Below the pieces are notes generated by a model that searched no databases, was not told the DNA's origin, and saw only the letters and a program-made list of their open reading frames with translations. A program made the translations under genes and the position numbers. A DNA stretch of 37,917 nt, from positions 1 through 37,917 of the forward strand of contig NZ_KB902530.1 in NCBI RefSeq assembly GCF_000379525.1, in the 5' to 3' direction. Positions 37,369 to 37,917 of the stretch are shown piece by piece. This DNA comes from Lamprocystis purpurea DSM 4197. Lineage in GTDB: Bacteria > Pseudomonadota > Gammaproteobacteria > Chromatiales > Chromatiaceae. Position 1 is the stretch's first letter, and each line of letters starts with the position of its first letter.

Positions 37369-37626
37369 TCAACCCGCCACGGGCGGAGCGACCGGCCAGG
37401 TGAAACGCTCGCCGCAGAAGGGGACGAACAGCAGCTTGCTCGCGCCGATCTCGATGGTGTCGTAGGGGGCCAGCGGCGCGGCGGCGAGGAGTTCGTCGTC
37501 GTTGAGATAGGTGAGACCGCGGCCGTCACCGGGGGCGAGGTTGAAGGTGTGACGCTTGGGGTTGTAGCTGATGACCGCGTGATTCTCGCGGCTGATGCTG
37601 GTATCCCCGGCGATGACGATATCCAT
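37369..37626 (-). CDS. FHA-like domain protein, apparently N-terminally incomplete
   Basis: An 85-residue frame starting MDIVIAGDTSISRENHAVIS and continuing HTFNLAPGDGRGLTYLNDDE, with a C-terminus PLAPYDTIEIGASKLLFVPF. This is the second half of a forkhead-associated domain: the phosphopeptide-binding SxxH is present as S-REN-H and the N-DD loop is there, but the preceding beta strands and the conserved Gly-Arg are missing. An in-frame ATG at 37674 adds only 16 unrelated residues. Either the domain is truncated or an upstream part was lost. It sits first in the kinase cluster. Confidence 0.65.
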   Translation of the reverse strand: MDIVIAGDTSISRENHAVISYNPKRHTFNLAPGDGRGLTYLNDDELLAAAPLAPYDTIEIGASKLLFVPFCGERFTWPVAPPVAG

Positions 37627-37787
37627 GGTCGGGGCGCGGCCAGCCCTGAAGCATGACCGCGTGACCGCAGTCACGGCGCGGGCTGGTGGGGATTAACGAA
37701 AGTTAATGTTCGCACAAGGGGGTAGACACCGCGGCGGGCTTGCGGCAGGATTACGGTTAGGGTAATCGGTCTGCGCCGGGGGTGTTG

Positions 37788-37917
37788 ATGGATACGCTGA
37801 GTCCAGGAGCCTGGGTCCACTGCGGTCGCGTGTTCAGCGCCGAGGAGATTGCCGGCATCCGCCAGACGGTGGCGTGGCTGCCGCGGTTGGGGCGGCGGGA
37901 GTTGGCGGCGACGCTGT
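37788..37917 (+). CDS. Start of a DUF4338-like gene (partial)
   Basis: The last 43 codons of the window read MDTLSPGAWVHCGRVFSAEE then IAGIRQTVAWLPRLGRRELA and ATL, open to the edge, preceded by a G-rich stretch. The GRVFSAEEIAGIR...R.ELAATL pattern is like the N-terminus of DUF4338 proteins, found in DruA-type defence proteins and also fused to transposases. Only the N-terminal helix-turn-helix-like part is visible, so neither role can be chosen. The 161-bp gap before it shows nothing clear. Confidence 0.5.
   Translation, partial: MDTLSPGAWVHCGRVFSAEEIAGIRQTVAWLPRLGRRELAATL

Overview
The window is chromosomal DNA of a high-GC gammaproteobacterium, most probably a purple sulfur bacterium (Chromatiaceae). 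The best pointer is a Tat-exported high-potential iron-sulfur protein (HiPIP) at 15963-16328 that closely resembles the Allochromatium/Thiocapsa type. The gammaproteobacterial gene orders fur/bamE/rnfH/ratA, rlmE-ftsH-folP-glmM and aat-bpt-infA-clpA-clpS-cspD-icd agree with this, as does the abundance of small palindromic repeats. No organism is asserted below family level.

Left end (1-7.8 kb): a BREX phage-defence operon read on the minus strand, brxA-brxB-brxC-[vapB-vapC]-pglX, with pglX running off the window. It starts inside the 3' end of the biotin gene bioA. A VapBC-type toxin-antitoxin pair, with its own candidate palindromic operator, sits between brxC and pglX, and its toxin stop overlaps the pglX start (ATGA). 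Close to the window edge the pglX frame runs through a palindromic repeat element. Any pglZ and brxL (or other subtype genes) lie outside, so the BREX subtype cannot be settled.

Core (8.1-26.4 kb): housekeeping genes. Fur and BamE are divergent; RnfH, RatA, GlmM, FolP, FtsH and RlmE form a minus-strand series. Then come an unknown polytopic membrane protein, HiPIP, an NlpC/P60 lipoprotein, thioredoxin reductase, and the N-degron group: a FemAB-like acyltransferase, Aat, Bpt, InfA, ClpA, ClpS, a CspD-like protein and isocitrate dehydrogenase. Aat and Bpt add N-terminal destabilising residues, ClpS recognises them and ClpA unfolds the substrate, so one neighbourhood holds most of the N-end rule pathway.

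Accessory stretch (26.4-31.9 kb): a 35-residue membrane protein, a repeat-containing lipoprotein, a DUF2796-like exported protein, a relic of a DUF1640-like coiled-coil gene next to a small inverted-repeat element, an 85-residue coiled-coil protein, a four-tRNA cluster (Pro-Arg-His-Lys on the minus strand), methionine gamma-lyase, and copies of a roughly 205 bp MITE-like repeat.

Right end (31.9-37.9 kb): a eukaryote-like phospho-signalling cluster on the minus strand (FHA protein, zinc-ribbon Ser/Thr kinase, VWA-FHA membrane protein, PP2C phosphatase). It is interrupted by a second toxin-antitoxin pair on the plus strand with palindromic repeats on both sides. The last 130 bases hold the start of a DUF4338-like gene. 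Two toxin-antitoxin cassettes lodged inside two unrelated gene clusters, together with several repeat families, are the most distinctive features. No CRISPR array was seen.
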